DNA from: an uncultured Oscillibacter sp.
GTDB taxonomy: Bacteria; Bacillota; Clostridia; Oscillospirales; Oscillospiraceae
Direction: 5' to 3'
DNA length: 64,000 nucleotides
NCBI RefSeq assembly: GCF_910584465.1
Contig: NZ_CAJUBK010000003.1
Span: 1 to 64,000, forward strand
Part shown: positions 49,925 through 57,982 of the stretch, piece after piece
Position numbering within the stretch: the stretch's first letter is position 1
Layout of the letters: each line of letters opens with the position of its first letter
Notes under the pieces: model-generated
What the model was told of the DNA's origin: nothing
The model's input: only the letters and a program-made list of their open reading frames with translations
Databases searched by the model: none
Made by a program: the position numbers and the translations under genes

Positions 49925-52732
49925 TCAGGCGCCGTACTTCAGGCAGAAGCGATAGAGGAACGTCGCGAAATGCGCGCGGGTGGCAGTGCCCTGGGGATTC
50001 AGACGGCCATCGGTGGTGCCGCCGACGATGCCGTTGCCGACCGCCCAAGACATAGCGGCCTGGGCGTAGCCGGAGACACGGCCGGCGTCAGCGTAACCGC
50101 TGAGGGACGCGCCGCCGGTGGTGGCGTAGCCCTTCAGCTGGGCGTAACGATAGAGCATCGTCACCAGCTGCTGGCGGGTCAGGGAACCGCCGGGGTTCGT
50201 GCCGTCGGAGATGCCGGAGCTGATGGACCAGGCGCGGGCCTCGGCCATGTTGGCCGGCTTGTTGCCGCTCAGACGGTCCAGGACCATCCACAGCTGCTGA
50301 CGGTTGGTCAGGCCCTCGGGATGGAAGTTCCCGTCGGACATGCCGTTCATCACGCCGCGGGCATAGGCCCAGCCGATGTAGTTGGCGGCCCAGTAAGTGC
50401 TGGACACGTCCTTGGGCAGGTTGTTCAGGAACAGCTTGTCAGCATCCAGGGTGAAGCTCAGGTTGCTGCCGGTGCCGCGGTTGTTGGTCGTGCCGGTAGA
50501 GCCGCTGGAGCTGGAGCTGCCGCGCATCCGGATGGTCAGGGTGACCGAGCTGCCGGCGTTCGCGCTGAGCGGGAGAGAACCGCTGAACGTATAGGTCTTG
50601 GAGTCGCCGCTGTTCAGCTTCCTCGCCAGGGACTTCAGCTGATCGAGCAGGTCGCTGGGCCAGCCGACGTTGACACGGATCGAGGTGCCGTCCTCATAGG
50701 AGATGCGCACGGTGCCGGAGATGCCCAGATCGGAGAGGCTCTTGGCGTCCAGGATCTCGTCGGTGTAGAGGGTGTGGGAAAGGTCGGAGGTGACGGTGCC
50801 CTCGCCGGCGGCGGGGATCGTCACGAGGAACGCGGGAGCGGCGGGAGAAGAGACGTTGTCGCCCGCAGCCTCAGCATAGGTGGGGACGAAGAGATAGGTC
50901 CCGCCGGCGTAGTTGTACTTCTGGCCGTCCGCCAGCTTCCAGCCGGTGACGGTCAGCTCGACGTCGCTGCCGTCGATGGTGACGGTGATCTTCTTCTGAC
51001 CGCCGAACGCCTTGAAGATGGCGTCCGCCAGGGCCTTCGCGCTGTCGGCGATGGCGTTGCCGTTCTCCACGGTGACCTTGACCGTGGCGGAACCGGTGCC
51101 GCTGGTGATGTCGCCGATGGTCTCGATGTCCTTCGTGGGCATCGTCGTCGTGGAGGCGGCGCTCTTGGGCAGGATGGTCAGCTTGCCGGCCTTGACCGTG
51201 ACGGCATAGTCGTCCTGGTCATACTTGTTCCCGCCGGCGCGGTTGATCGCGTAGACGCCCACAGGGCTGCCCTTCCTCGCCTCGCCGTCCGCCTCGACGG
51301 TGAACCCGTCTTCGGCGACGACCAGGACGCTGCCGGTCACGACCTTGTTGAACTCGTAGTAGTTGATCTCGTCCTGATAGTAGCGCTCGAAGTCGTCCAT
51401 CTGGACTTCGATGGGCTTCTTGGCGATGGTGGCGGTGCGGGCGGCGGATTCGGCCACCGTATACACGCCGTCGTCAGACTTGAAGACGAGGGTGAAGTTC
51501 TGGGAGCCGGACCGAGGCTTCTCGTCCGCTTCCTGCACGGTGAACTTGCCGGGGACGTTCGTGCCGTTGAGGCTGGCGGAACCGCCGCTGACCTTCACGA
51601 TCTCGCCCCAGGTCTGGCCGTAGACGCCGCCGTCGGCCGTGACGGTGGGCCAGGTGATGTCGATGTCCTTCACCGTGAGGGTGAGGGTCTTAGTGACCTC
51701 TCCCACAGCGGCGGTGAGGGTGAGCGTAGAGTCCACCACAGCGGTGTCGCTGACGGTGACCACACTGCTCGCCACCGTCACGCCCTCAGCCGTGCCGGAG
51801 CTGGTCCAGGTGACATCCCCTTCGAAGGGATCGCCGTACTGGTCCAGGACCTTGGCGGTGTAGGTGTAGGTGTTGGTCTTGCCCGCGGTGGGCTTGATCA
51901 GGGTGGCCGCGTCGCCCTCGATCTCCGTGCCGTTCTGGGAGATCACGATGCTCGTAGCCACAGCCGCCGCGCGGCTGACCGTCAGGGTGGCGGTCTTCGT
52001 TCCGGCGCCGATGGTGTACGTGCCGGCCTTCGCGTCCTTCGCCACGGTGACAGTGCCCTTGTCGACCGTCACGCCCGCATCAGCGGGAGAGACCGTCCAG
52101 GCCACAGTGCTGCTGATGTTGGTACCCGCCTTGGAAGTGGCCGTCGCCGTCGCGGTAGCGCCGTTCGTGCCGTCGACCGTGACGCTCGCCGGGTCGATCG
52201 CAACGGTCTCCACAGTCGGCGCCGCGCCGTTGGTGATGCTGACGGTGGCCGCGTTGGCGGTGACCGTATGCGCTTCATTCTCGCCGGTCTCGATAGACAC
52301 TTCCGAGAAGGTCAGCTGAGTGTCCTGGTTCTCGACGCCGTCCTTGAGCTGGAACGTCAGCGTCGCGATCGGCATGGTGGACGTGAAGGTCTTACCACCC
52401 GCTCCGTCCGTGGGGCCCAGGTTGAAGGAGCCGTCTTCGTTCGCTTTGGAGACGTTCGGGGCCACGACCATGCTGAAGCCCGTCTTGTCCTCCGCACCGA
52501 CGAAGGTCAGGAGGTCCTTGTCGAAGCCCACGGTGATCGCGGCGACGGCGGCGTTGAAGCTGCCGCTGCCCTTGGCGACCACGTCCACTTTGTACTGCTG
52601 GCCGGACCAAGCTCCATTCTCAGCAGAGAGGGTCAGGGCCGTGCCAGCCGCCGATGCCGGGATCACGACAAGGGAGCACACGATGGACAGGGCCAGGAAC
52701 AGGGACACGAGTTTCTTCCATCTGTTGTTCAA
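49925..52732 (-). CDS. Cohesin-bearing surface protein with C-terminal SLH domains
   Basis: 935 residues from a TTG at 52732 preceded by GAGGTGAT. Signal peptide about 1-29. Residues 32-160 are cohesin-like: Y-K-V-D-V-V-A-K-G, A-I-T-V-G-F-D-K-D-L-L-T-F-V-G and A-T-L-T-F-Q-L-K-D-G. Ig-like and MBG-type beta repeats (about 165-520) and a further beta region follow. Three SLH domains sit at about 770-935 (A-R-G-V-M-N-G-M-S-D-G-N-F-H-P; final A-T-R-A-H-F-A-T-F-L-Y-R-F). It should anchor dockerin-bearing proteins to the wall. Last gene of the operon 54401-49925; the preceding gene encodes a dockerin protein. Confidence 0.85.
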   Translation of the reverse strand: MNNRWKKLVSLFLALSIVCSLVVIPASAAGTALTLSAENGAWSGQQYKVDVVAKGSGSFNAAVAAITVGFDKDLLTFVGAEDKTGFSMVVAPNVSKANEDGSFNLGPTDGAGGKTFTSTMPIATLTFQLKDGVENQDTQLTFSEVSIETGENEAHTVTANAATVSITNGAAPTVETVAIDPASVTVDGTNGATATATATSKAGTNISSTVAWTVSPADAGVTVDKGTVTVAKDAKAGTYTIGAGTKTATLTVSRAAAVATSIVISQNGTEIEGDAATLIKPTAGKTNTYTYTAKVLDQYGDPFEGDVTWTSSGTAEGVTVASSVVTVSDTAVVDSTLTLTAAVGEVTKTLTLTVKDIDITWPTVTADGGVYGQTWGEIVKVSGGSASLNGTNVPGKFTVQEADEKPRSGSQNFTLVFKSDDGVYTVAESAARTATIAKKPIEVQMDDFERYYQDEINYYEFNKVVTGSVLVVAEDGFTVEADGEARKGSPVGVYAINRAGGNKYDQDDYAVTVKAGKLTILPKSAASTTTMPTKDIETIGDITSGTGSATVKVTVENGNAIADSAKALADAIFKAFGGQKKITVTIDGSDVELTVTGWKLADGQKYNYAGGTYLFVPTYAEAAGDNVSSPAAPAFLVTIPAAGEGTVTSDLSHTLYTDEILDAKSLSDLGISGTVRISYEDGTSIRVNVGWPSDLLDQLKSLARKLNSGDSKTYTFSGSLPLSANAGSSVTLTIRMRGSSSSSGSTGTTNNRGTGSNLSFTLDADKLFLNNLPKDVSSTYWAANYIGWAYARGVMNGMSDGNFHPEGLTNRQQLWMVLDRLSGNKPANMAEARAWSISSGISDGTNPGGSLTRQQLVTMLYRYAQLKGYATTGGASLSGYADAGRVSGYAQAAMSWAVGNGIVGGTTDGRLNPQGTATRAHFATFLYRFCLKYGA

Positions 52733-52756
52733 CGTTATCACCTCAATTTCTCATGA

Positions 52757-53377
52757 TTAGGATTCTGCCGGGAACTTTGTGATATTTCCTGTGAAGAGGC
52801 GCACGATGTAGAGCGCGTCCACAGAATTTACCCTCGAGTTGCCGTCTACATCTGCGGCATACGTCTGATCCGCGGTGAACGTATAGTTGCCCGCGAAGTT
52901 CCGCAGCACATAGAGCGCATCTACAGAGTTCACTTTCCCATTGCCGTCCACGTCTCCTAAGGTGACGGCCGGCTTCGTCGAGTAATATCCAAAGGTCCCG
53001 ACTTTCTCTACCTGATTGCTCCCGATCCCGCTGGAGGCATTGCTGGAAAGCCAGACGTGATACGTGCTGCCGCTGGTAAGGCTCATGGGATAGATCTTGA
53101 AGCCCTGGCCGCCGGTCTTCTGGTCGATGTAGACCAGATTGCTCTGCGAAGGCGTGGCGCTGTCCTTCGTCACGAACACCACATATTCGCTGCCGCTTGC
53201 CGCGCCGGTATAGCTCAAGTCCAGGATATCACGGTTGCTCGCGTCGACCGTGGCGGTGATGTCGTTGGCGGTCATGCTCACATCCTTGATCCCTTCCTCC
53301 TCCGCCGCGAAGGCGGCGGTGCTCATCAACACGGACAGACCCAGCACCAGGAGCGCACAGGTGATCCATTTTTTCAT
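52757..53377 (-). CDS. Secreted type I dockerin protein
   Basis: 206 residues from the ATG at 53377 (AAAGGAGGA site). Signal peptide about 1-24. An Ig/FN3-like domain (about 25-125) is followed by a dockerin with two calcium loops, D-V-D-G-N-G-K-V-N-S-V-D-A-L (about 138-151) and D-V-D-G-N-S-R-V-N-S-V-D-A-L (about 176-189). Each is followed by a Y-(V/I)-(L/V)-R helix. Dockerins bind cohesins, and the genes on both sides encode cohesin-SLH proteins, so this protein is probably displayed by one or both. No catalytic domain is present. Confidence 0.88.
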   Translation of the reverse strand: MKKWITCALLVLGLSVLMSTAAFAAEEEGIKDVSMTANDITATVDASNRDILDLSYTGAASGSEYVVFVTKDSATPSQSNLVYIDQKTGGQGFKIYPMSLTSGSTYHVWLSSNASSGIGSNQVEKVGTFGYYSTKPAVTLGDVDGNGKVNSVDALYVLRNFAGNYTFTADQTYAADVDGNSRVNSVDALYIVRLFTGNITKFPAES

Positions 53378-53393
53378 CGTCATTCCTCCTTTC

Positions 53394-54401
53394 TCAAAGA
53401 ATACCACGATCCAGACAGCGAGTCAGGATGACGGCCAGCTGGGCGCGGGTCACGGCCTCCCCCGGGCCCAGCCGATCCTGGCTGTCGCCGGAGATGATCT
53501 CGTGATAGACGCCCCAGTATACCGCCGGTCTGGCCCAGCTCGCGATCTGGCCGCTGTCCTGGAAGGCCCCGTCGTATACGCTGTAAAACAGGGTCTCCAG
53601 CCCCGCCTGTCCTCCGGCATAGCCAAAGAGCAGCTTCATCGCCGCCTGACGGGTCAGGACAGCGTTAGGGGTGAACGTATCGGGCCCGGTGCCGCTGAGC
53701 AGTCCCTCAGCGCAGGCCCAGGCGGCGGCAGTGCGGACCTCGTCCCCCTGGTCCGCCAGGTCGGCGAAGGGCGAGGCTTGGTCCGCCTCGGGCCTCCCCG
53801 CCATGCGCCAGAGGATGAGGGCCATCTGCTTGCGGCTGACGCGCTCGTCGGGGCGGAAGGTCCCGTCCCCATAGCCGCCCAGCAGGCCCCTTGCCGCCGC
53901 CTTCCGGATGTCCTCCGCGTCCGCCCGGCCCGCCGTGTCGGGGAAGTCCGGGAGGACGGAGACGCCGGAAACGGAGAGCGGGAGCTCTCCGCCCTCCCCG
54001 TCCAGGAGGAGCGCGTCCGTCAAGGCGAAACGGGGACTTTCCAGCCCCTGCTTCGCCGTGAACTCGAAATTGCCCAGGACGCCGCCGCCCTGGATGGGAT
54101 CGGCGGACGCCGCCGCCAGGACCGCGCCCTTCGGCGCGCCGGGGTTCCCGGAGGCGAGGGCCCCCGCCAGCAGGGGGCCGGAGGCCGCGCCCGTGCAGTC
54201 CATGGCCGTATCGTCGAAAGAGAGGACGAACTGGGCGGCACAGAACCCGGTGTTCTCGGACAGCTCCACCGAGACGGTGAACGTCTCTCCGGCGGGGACG
54301 GGGCCCTGCGGGCCGGTGACGGACAGCTCCGCCGCCAGGGCGCCGGGGGCACAGAACAGCGCCGCCCCTGTCAGGACCAGGGCCGCGATCAGGTGTTTCA
54401 A
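53394..54401 (-). CDS. Cohesin-SLH anchoring protein
   Basis: 335 residues from a TTG at 54401 (AAAGGAGAG site; the promoter at 54437-54465 excludes the longer frame). Signal peptide about 1-24. Cohesin-like domain about 25-150: G-E-T-F-T-V-S-V-E-L, A-A-Q-F-V-L-S-F-D-D-T-A-M-D and G-N-F-E-F-T-A-K. Three SLH domains about 155-335: G-L-L-G-G-Y-G-D-G-T-F-R-P, G-L-L-S-G-T-G-P-D-T-F-T-P and E-I-I-S-G-D-S-Q-D-R-L-G-P. First gene of the cohesin/dockerin operon, 16 bases before the dockerin gene. It is a compact, one-cohesin wall anchor. Confidence 0.84.
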   Translation of the reverse strand: MKHLIAALVLTGAALFCAPGALAAELSVTGPQGPVPAGETFTVSVELSENTGFCAAQFVLSFDDTAMDCTGAASGPLLAGALASGNPGAPKGAVLAAASADPIQGGGVLGNFEFTAKQGLESPRFALTDALLLDGEGGELPLSVSGVSVLPDFPDTAGRADAEDIRKAAARGLLGGYGDGTFRPDERVSRKQMALILWRMAGRPEADQASPFADLADQGDEVRTAAAWACAEGLLSGTGPDTFTPNAVLTRQAAMKLLFGYAGGQAGLETLFYSVYDGAFQDSGQIASWARPAVYWGVYHEIISGDSQDRLGPGEAVTRAQLAVILTRCLDRGIL

Positions 54402-54436
54402 GCCTTCGTCTCTCTCCTTTCTACATGATTTTGACC

Positions 54437-54465
54437 ATTCTACCATACATCCGTACCGGCTTCAA
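54437..54465 (-). promoter_or_regulatory. Promoter of the cohesin/dockerin operon
   Basis: TTGAAG (54460-54465), 17-bp spacer, extended -10 TGGTAGAAT (TAGAAT at 54437-54442) on the minus strand. Confidence 0.65.
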
Positions 54466-54555
54466 GCACTTTCCAAAAATTTTACCGATCTGTAACATAG
54501 CCTATCCTTTCCAAAATTTCCAGGATCTATTTACAAAATTTTTACGTCCCTGCCA

Positions 54556-54599
54556 TTGACAGGTGGGTTAGCGAAAACTATAATGAGCGACAGATTGTC
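54556..54599 (+). promoter_or_regulatory. Consensus promoter and operator of the TetR gene
   Basis: Perfect TTGACA (54556-54561), 17-bp spacer, perfect TATAAT (54579-54584). A dyad GACAGATTGTC (54589-54599) covers the start point, and GTGACACCCTGAC follows at 54605-54617. A promoter this strong is probably held down by the TetR protein itself. Confidence 0.75.
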
Positions 54600-54653
54600 A
54601 GAAAGTGACACCCTGACGCTTTGGATGCTTCATATCTTATAGGAGGGGATGCT

Positions 54654-55265
54654 ATGCCCAGCGAGACGTTCCTCCGCCTGCCGGAGGAGAAGCGGACCCG
54701 CTTCATCAACGCGGCGTGGGAGGAGTTCACGTCCACCCGCTTCGCGGACGCGTCCATCAATCAGATCATCAAACGGGCGAAGATCCCCAGGGGGAGCTTT
54801 TACCAGTACTTCCTGGACAAGGACGACCTGTTCGCCTACCTCCTGGAGGAGGTGCGCAACCACGTCAAGGAGGAGTACCGCCGGGTATTGGAGGAAAACG
54901 GCGGGGACATCTTCCAGGCCCAGCTGGACTGCTTCGACCGTCTGGCCGCGGGGGACAAGATCCTGGACCCGGTGCTGTCGCGGTGCATGAAGTTCCTGGA
55001 GAACAACCAGGGCGTGGACATCCAGAAGCTCCTCCCCACCCGCCCGGGCCAGCGGCTCTTGGACGGGCTGTGGGACGTGATGGACCGCTCCGGCCTCCGG
55101 GAGCAGGACGAGGAGTACGGCCGGGCCGTGTTCAGCCTGCTGATGGCCGCCCTGGGCAGCGCCTGCATGGACGCCATGCTCTGCCCGGAGGACCGGCCCT
55201 CCTGCCGGCGGGAGCTGGTGACGAAGCTGGAGATCGTCCGGCACGGGAGCATGAAAACGCCGTGA
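54654..55265 (+). CDS. TetR-family transcription regulator
   Basis: 203 residues from the ATG at 54654 (AGGAGGGGA site). The N-terminal helix-turn-helix is typical: F-I-N-A-A-W-E-E-F, then A-S-I-N-Q-I-I-K-R-A-K-I-P-R-G-S-F-Y-Q-Y-F-L-D-K-D-D-L (about 35-60). The C-terminal ligand domain is unassigned. It reads in the same direction as the efflux genes that follow and probably represses its own promoter, perhaps also the pump operon. The pump operon has a separate MerR-type promoter, so dual control is possible. Confidence 0.9.
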   Translation: MPSETFLRLPEEKRTRFINAAWEEFTSTRFADASINQIIKRAKIPRGSFYQYFLDKDDLFAYLLEEVRNHVKEEYRRVLEENGGDIFQAQLDCFDRLAAGDKILDPVLSRCMKFLENNQGVDIQKLLPTRPGQRLLDGLWDVMDRSGLREQDEEYGRAVFSLLMAALGSACMDAMLCPEDRPSCRRELVTKLEIVRHGSMKTP

Positions 55266-55282
55266 GGCGCGTGAACTTTTCC

Positions 55283-55313
55283 TTGACCTTCCCCCTGGTG
55301 GAAGGTGTACACT
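55283..55313 (+). promoter_or_regulatory. MerR-type promoter of the efflux operon
   Basis: TTGACC (55283-55288) and TACACT (55308-55313) are 19 bp apart, two more than usual. The dyad ACCTTCC (55286-55292) / GGAAGGT (55300-55306) sits between them. An over-long spacer with a CTTCC...GGAAG dyad is the hallmark of promoters activated by MerR-family proteins. No MerR gene is in the window. Confidence 0.75.
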
Positions 55314-55400
55314 TACCGGAAAGCACGGGCGGGACGCGCCGTCCATACATCATAGATGAGAGCACGACCCTACATCACATCTCGACCGAAGGAGGCAGTC

Positions 55401-56675
55401 ATGAAGAAGAAGATCGCCGCGCTGCTGCTGGCGCTGGCCCTGCCGCTGGTCCCCTCCGCCCTGGCGGACGAGGCCGGAGGCGCCGCGCCGGAGCCGCCCG
55501 GGGGAGCCGTCCAGGACGGAGCGGCCGAACAGGTCCGGGAGGACGCGGTCCCCGGCCCGGACGCGGATCCGGAGACCGGCTATGAGCCCGACGCCCTGGG
55601 GCAGGTCAGCTTCCCCAACGTGGAACAGCGCATCCGGGAGAACAACCTCCAGATCCTGGCCCTAAATGAGCAGATCGCGGCCCTGGAGGAGATCGACTAC
55701 GAAAAGCAGCTCGACAAGCTCCGCCGGGCCCTGAACAGCCTGGCGGGGGCGCAGTGGACGATGCTGGAGATGGGCCAGGGGTCCTCTTACGCCTACGAGC
55801 AGATGAACCAGTCCTACAGCGCCCTGCGCAGGCAGTTCGACGCCATCTGGGACGGCGACCTCCAGGAGGACAACGCCGGCGTGATCCGGCAGCTGGAGAA
55901 CCTGGAGGACCAGATCGCCCTGGGCGGCGAGACGATGTACATGGCCCTGCTGTCCATGGAGGCCCAGCTGAACGGCCTGGAGCGCCAGCTGGCCGCGCTG
56001 GACCGCCAGCTGGAGGAGCTGCGCCTGCGCCACGAGCTGGGGCAGATCTCCACCCTCCAGCTCACCGGGGCGGAGGCGGGCCGGACCTCCCTGGTCAGCG
56101 GCATGGAGACGCTGAAGATGAACATCCATTTGTACAAGGCCCAGCTGGAGACGCTGCTGGGGGCGGAGCAGACCGGCGAGATCCGGCTGGGCGGCGTGCC
56201 CCAGGTGACGGCGGCGCAGCTCTCGGCCATGGACATGGAGAAGGACCTGGCGTCCGCCAAGGAGGCCAGCTACGAGCTCTTCGACGCGAAGCGGACCCTG
56301 AAGGACACCCAGGACGCCTATCACGGCATCGGTGACTACACCCCCACCCTCGACGCCGAGCACGGCTGGCCCGCCGCGAAATATACATATAACAATACCG
56401 TCCAGAATTACGAGATGAAGTTCCGCACCCTCTTCGCCCAGGTGAAAGATCACAAACAGGTCCTGGAGGCGTCGAAGGTGACGCTGGAGAGCAAGGAGGC
56501 GTCCTTTGCCGCGTCGGAGCTGAAATACCAGCAGGGGAACATTTCCCGCAACACCCTTCTGACCGCCCAGGACGAGGTCACCGCCGCGAAAGAGGCCGTC
56601 CTCTCCGCCGAGAACGATCTTTTCACCGCCTACAACAACTACTGTTGGGCCGTGGAGACCGGGATCTTGAACTGA
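55401..56675 (+). CDS. TolC-family (outer-membrane-efflux-like) coiled-coil protein
   Basis: 424 residues from the ATG at 55401 (GAAGGAGGC site). Signal peptide about 1-22, an acidic Ala/Pro/Glu linker (23-70), then long helices with TolC-type features. These are V-E-Q-R-I-R-E-N-N-L-Q-I-L-A-L-N (about 74-89), repeated Q-L-x-x-L coiled coils (175-225), and L-K-Y-Q-Q-G-N-I-S-R-N-T-L-L-T-A-Q-D-E-V (about 372-391), the usual second-half signature. The porin-like strands of Gram-negative TolC are not evident. It lies 45 bases before the membrane-fusion protein gene and should form part of the same export complex, spanning the wall or linking pump and adaptor. Confidence 0.8.
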   Translation: MKKKIAALLLALALPLVPSALADEAGGAAPEPPGGAVQDGAAEQVREDAVPGPDADPETGYEPDALGQVSFPNVEQRIRENNLQILALNEQIAALEEIDYEKQLDKLRRALNSLAGAQWTMLEMGQGSSYAYEQMNQSYSALRRQFDAIWDGDLQEDNAGVIRQLENLEDQIALGGETMYMALLSMEAQLNGLERQLAALDRQLEELRLRHELGQISTLQLTGAEAGRTSLVSGMETLKMNIHLYKAQLETLLGAEQTGEIRLGGVPQVTAAQLSAMDMEKDLASAKEASYELFDAKRTLKDTQDAYHGIGDYTPTLDAEHGWPAAKYTYNNTVQNYEMKFRTLFAQVKDHKQVLEASKVTLESKEASFAASELKYQQGNISRNTLLTAQDEVTAAKEAVLSAENDLFTAYNNYCWAVETGILN

Positions 56676-56719
56676 TGGGGACGCACGGATCGATACGATA
56701 TCAGCCCAGGAGGAGCTAT

Positions 56720-57976
56720 ATGAAGAAAAAAAGAATTTTGGCCGCGGGGCTCGCCGCCCTGCTCGCGCTGTCCCTCGCCGCCTGCGGCGGCGGGACGGAG
56801 GAGGCCCCGGAGGAGGAGGCCCCCGATCCCGGCGTCGCCGTCCAGGTGGAGACCATCGGGGCGGACACCATCTACACGGAGAACACCGTCTCCGGCCAGA
56901 TCGTCACCGAGGAGCAGACCACCGTCATGGTGGCGGTGAACGCCAAGTGTGAGAAGGTCTACTTCGAGACCGGGGACGAGATCCAGGCGGGCCAGGCCAT
57001 CTGCAAGGTGGATCTGGACAGCACCCTGACCTCTTACGGCGCGGTGGACATCAGCTACCAGTCCGCCATCCAGAGCTATAACGACCAGTCCGCCATCTTC
57101 GAAAAGCAGATCGCCCTGCTGGAGAAGAACGTCAGCGACCTCCGGCAGCTCTTCGAGATCGGCGCGGCCTCCCAGGCGGAGATCGACCAGGCGGAGCTGC
57201 AATTGCAGACCACCATCGCCCAGCGCAGCTCCACCCTCGCCCAGCTGGAGGCGGGGATGCAGAACTACAAGTCCAACCTGGAGCAGCTCTCCAGCTCCCT
57301 GGAGAACATCGACGGCCGGGGCAACATCCTCGCCCCCGCCTCCGGCACCATCCTGACGCTGAACGCCGTGGAGGGCGGCTTCGTCTCCACCGCCGCGCCG
57401 GTGGCCGTCATCGACGGCGTGGACCAGCTGAAGCTGACCGTCCAGGTCTCCGAGGCCCTGGCCCCCAAGCTGGCGGCGGGCGACACCGCCGACGTCACCG
57501 TCAGCGCCGTGGGCCAGACCTTCGAGACCACGATCCGCTCCGTGGACCGCTCCGCCAACCTCCAGACGAAGCTTTACGCCGTGACGCTGAGCCTCCCGGC
57601 GGACCTGGAGGGCCTGACGGCGGGCATGTTCGCCGACGTGACCTTCCACACCGACGTTTCCGAGGATACCATCGTCGTCCCCACCGAGGCGGTGCTGACC
57701 CGGGGCGCGGCCCAGTACGTCTTCGTGGTGGAGGATGGCGCCGCCAAGTACATCGAGGTCACCACGGGCCTCACCGGCAACGGCGTGACGGAGGTCCTCT
57801 CCGGGCTGGAGGCCGGGCAGATGCTGGTCACCGTGGGCCAGGCGTACCTCAGCGACGGCGACCCGGTGCGCATCGTCTCCGGCGCGGACAGTCCCGCTCC
57901 GGCGGGCGCTCCGAAAGACGCGGAGGGCGGGGACGCCGCCCCCGAAGACGGGAGCGCGCCGTCTGGAGAGGAGTAA
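56720..57976 (+). CDS. Efflux membrane-fusion (HlyD/RND adaptor) lipoprotein
   Basis: 418 residues from the ATG at 56720 (AGGAGGAGC site). The signal ends in the lipobox L-A-A-C-G (Cys about 23), so it is lipid-anchored. Barrel-sandwich halves flank a coiled coil: V-Y-F-E-T-G-D-E-I-Q-A-G-Q (about 79-91), I-G-A-A-S-Q-A-E-I-D-Q-A (about 146-157) and I-L-A-P-A-S-G-T-I-L. The beta-barrel domain A-G-M-F-A-D-V-T-F (about 300) and a membrane-proximal domain follow, then a Pro/Ala/Glu tail. It links the RND pump to the TolC-like protein. Confidence 0.92.
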   Translation: MKKKRILAAGLAALLALSLAACGGGTEEAPEEEAPDPGVAVQVETIGADTIYTENTVSGQIVTEEQTTVMVAVNAKCEKVYFETGDEIQAGQAICKVDLDSTLTSYGAVDISYQSAIQSYNDQSAIFEKQIALLEKNVSDLRQLFEIGAASQAEIDQAELQLQTTIAQRSSTLAQLEAGMQNYKSNLEQLSSSLENIDGRGNILAPASGTILTLNAVEGGFVSTAAPVAVIDGVDQLKLTVQVSEALAPKLAAGDTADVTVSAVGQTFETTIRSVDRSANLQTKLYAVTLSLPADLEGLTAGMFADVTFHTDVSEDTIVVPTEAVLTRGAAQYVFVVEDGAAKYIEVTTGLTGNGVTEVLSGLEAGQMLVTVGQAYLSDGDPVRIVSGADSPAPAGAPKDAEGGDAAPEDGSAPSGEE

Positions 57977-57982
57977 GCCTCC

